DNA from: CAKRJP01 sp963597615
GTDB taxonomy: Bacteria > Bacillota > Clostridia > Lachnospirales > Lachnospiraceae
Direction of reading: 5' to 3'
NCBI GenBank assembly: GCA_963597615.1
Contig: CAVBQS010000032.1
Coordinates: 1-13,041 of the forward strand
DNA: 13,041 nt
The first letter of the stretch is position 1, and every line of letters begins with the position of its first letter. Below the pieces are notes generated by a model. The model had not been told where the DNA came from, made no database searches, and saw only the letters and a list, made by a program, of their open reading frames with translations. Positions 12,764-13,041 of this stretch are shown here, one piece after another. The position numbers and the translations under genes are program-made.

Positions 12764-12778
12764 CTTTTTCTCCCTTAT

Positions 12779-12997
12779 TTAGTCATAGTAATCATAGCTT
12801 GAGTAAACCCAAGTTCCTGAAGTTCCATATGCAAACTGGAATCCATTTCTTCCAGACTCATATTGGAAATCTGGATCAAATACATAGCCATCAATCTCTA
12901 CCCAGGCATGATCTACCATACCTCCACGGGCACTTGGCACGTATCCATATACATAGTGGGCATTGGAATATCCCAGATTCTTTGCCAGCCAAATCAT
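12779..12997 (-). pseudogene. 5'-truncated transglutaminase-like protein gene
   Basis: About 72 residues of a transglutaminase-like domain remain: MIWLAKNLGYSNAHYVYGYV, then GGMVDHAWVEIDGYVFDPDF, which holds the catalytic His (DHAW) and Asp (FDPD) of the Cys-His-Asp triad. The Cys, normally a short way before the first of these blocks, is missing. Reading upstream in frame gives codons inside the hairpin at 12998-13020 and then a TAG at 13027-13025. The apparent GTG start at 13003 lies inside the hairpin and has no ribosome binding site. The simplest reading is that a mobile-element end has cut the gene. The stop lies 15 nt ahead of the lipoprotein gene, so the whole gene probably once began this operon. 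Confidence 0.75.
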
Positions 12998-13041
12998 AAC
13001 CACCCGTCCAACGGGTGGTTTGCTCTAGCCCTATAAGGGCT
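12998..13041. mobile_element. Candidate IS200/IS605-type element end (two hairpins, partial)
   Basis: aaccacccgt (12998-13007) pairs perfectly with acgggtggtt (13011-13020) across a 3-nt loop. After six bases, agccct (13027-13032) pairs with agggct (13036-13041) across ata, exactly at the window edge. Subterminal hairpins with tiny loops and no terminal inverted repeats are what Y1-transposase (IS200/IS605) ends look like, and this end cuts a coding sequence. No transposase or TnpB is visible because the window stops. It could also be a non-mobile palindromic repeat. Confidence 0.55.

Overview
The window looks like chromosomal DNA from a low-GC anaerobic Firmicute, most likely a Lachnospiraceae-type Clostridium. 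The basis is AT-rich codon use, strong GGAGG ribosome binding sites, a MATE transporter next to a cytidylate-kinase-like gene, and a YqeG / chorismate mutase-shikimate kinase / EF-P cluster. I assigned this by recognising families, not by a search. All recognised genes except one (a MerR regulator) lie on the minus strand, so the natural reading direction is from the right end to the left.

Right end (about 9400-13041): the last 44 bases hold two perfect hairpins resembling an IS200/IS605-type element end. They abut and truncate a transglutaminase-like gene that has lost its N-terminal, cysteine-bearing part. Downstream come an Ala/Ser/Glu-rich lipoprotein, an MBOAT membrane O-acyltransferase and a DltD/AlgX-like SGNH membrane protein. 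Then follow the housekeeping genes: a chorismate mutase-shikimate kinase fusion, a YqeG HAD phosphatase and elongation factor P, closed by a clear rho-independent terminator (7348-7376).

Middle (about 3200-7350): a DltA-like adenylating enzyme and its DltC-like carrier protein. With the MBOAT and SGNH proteins upstream they make a complete Dlt-type acyl-transfer set, split by the three housekeeping genes. The adenylating enzyme lacks both the aspartate that holds the substrate amino group and the cysteine that selects D-alanine in DltA, so its substrate may not be D-alanine or even an amino acid. Convergent to the carrier gene is a BmrR-like MerR regulator, divergent from a MATE efflux pump. 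The pump promoter has the classic MerR layout, a 19-bp spacer holding a perfect 7-1-7 dyad. The pump gene overlaps a cytidylate-kinase-like gene.

Left end (1-2600): accessory DNA. A string of small genes (57, 142, 68 and 259 aa) resembles a module I know from gut Firmicute phages. The last is a Gly/Asn-rich protein with a membrane segment and a CCC motif, function unknown. Beyond it lies a ribbon-helix-helix repressor gene with a near-consensus promoter carrying a GCACGTGC palindrome. A repeat-rich non-coding stretch (2182-2440) separates this module from a 43-aa ORF next to the kinase gene and may be a recombination or attachment region. No integrase, rRNA, tRNA or CRISPR array was seen.
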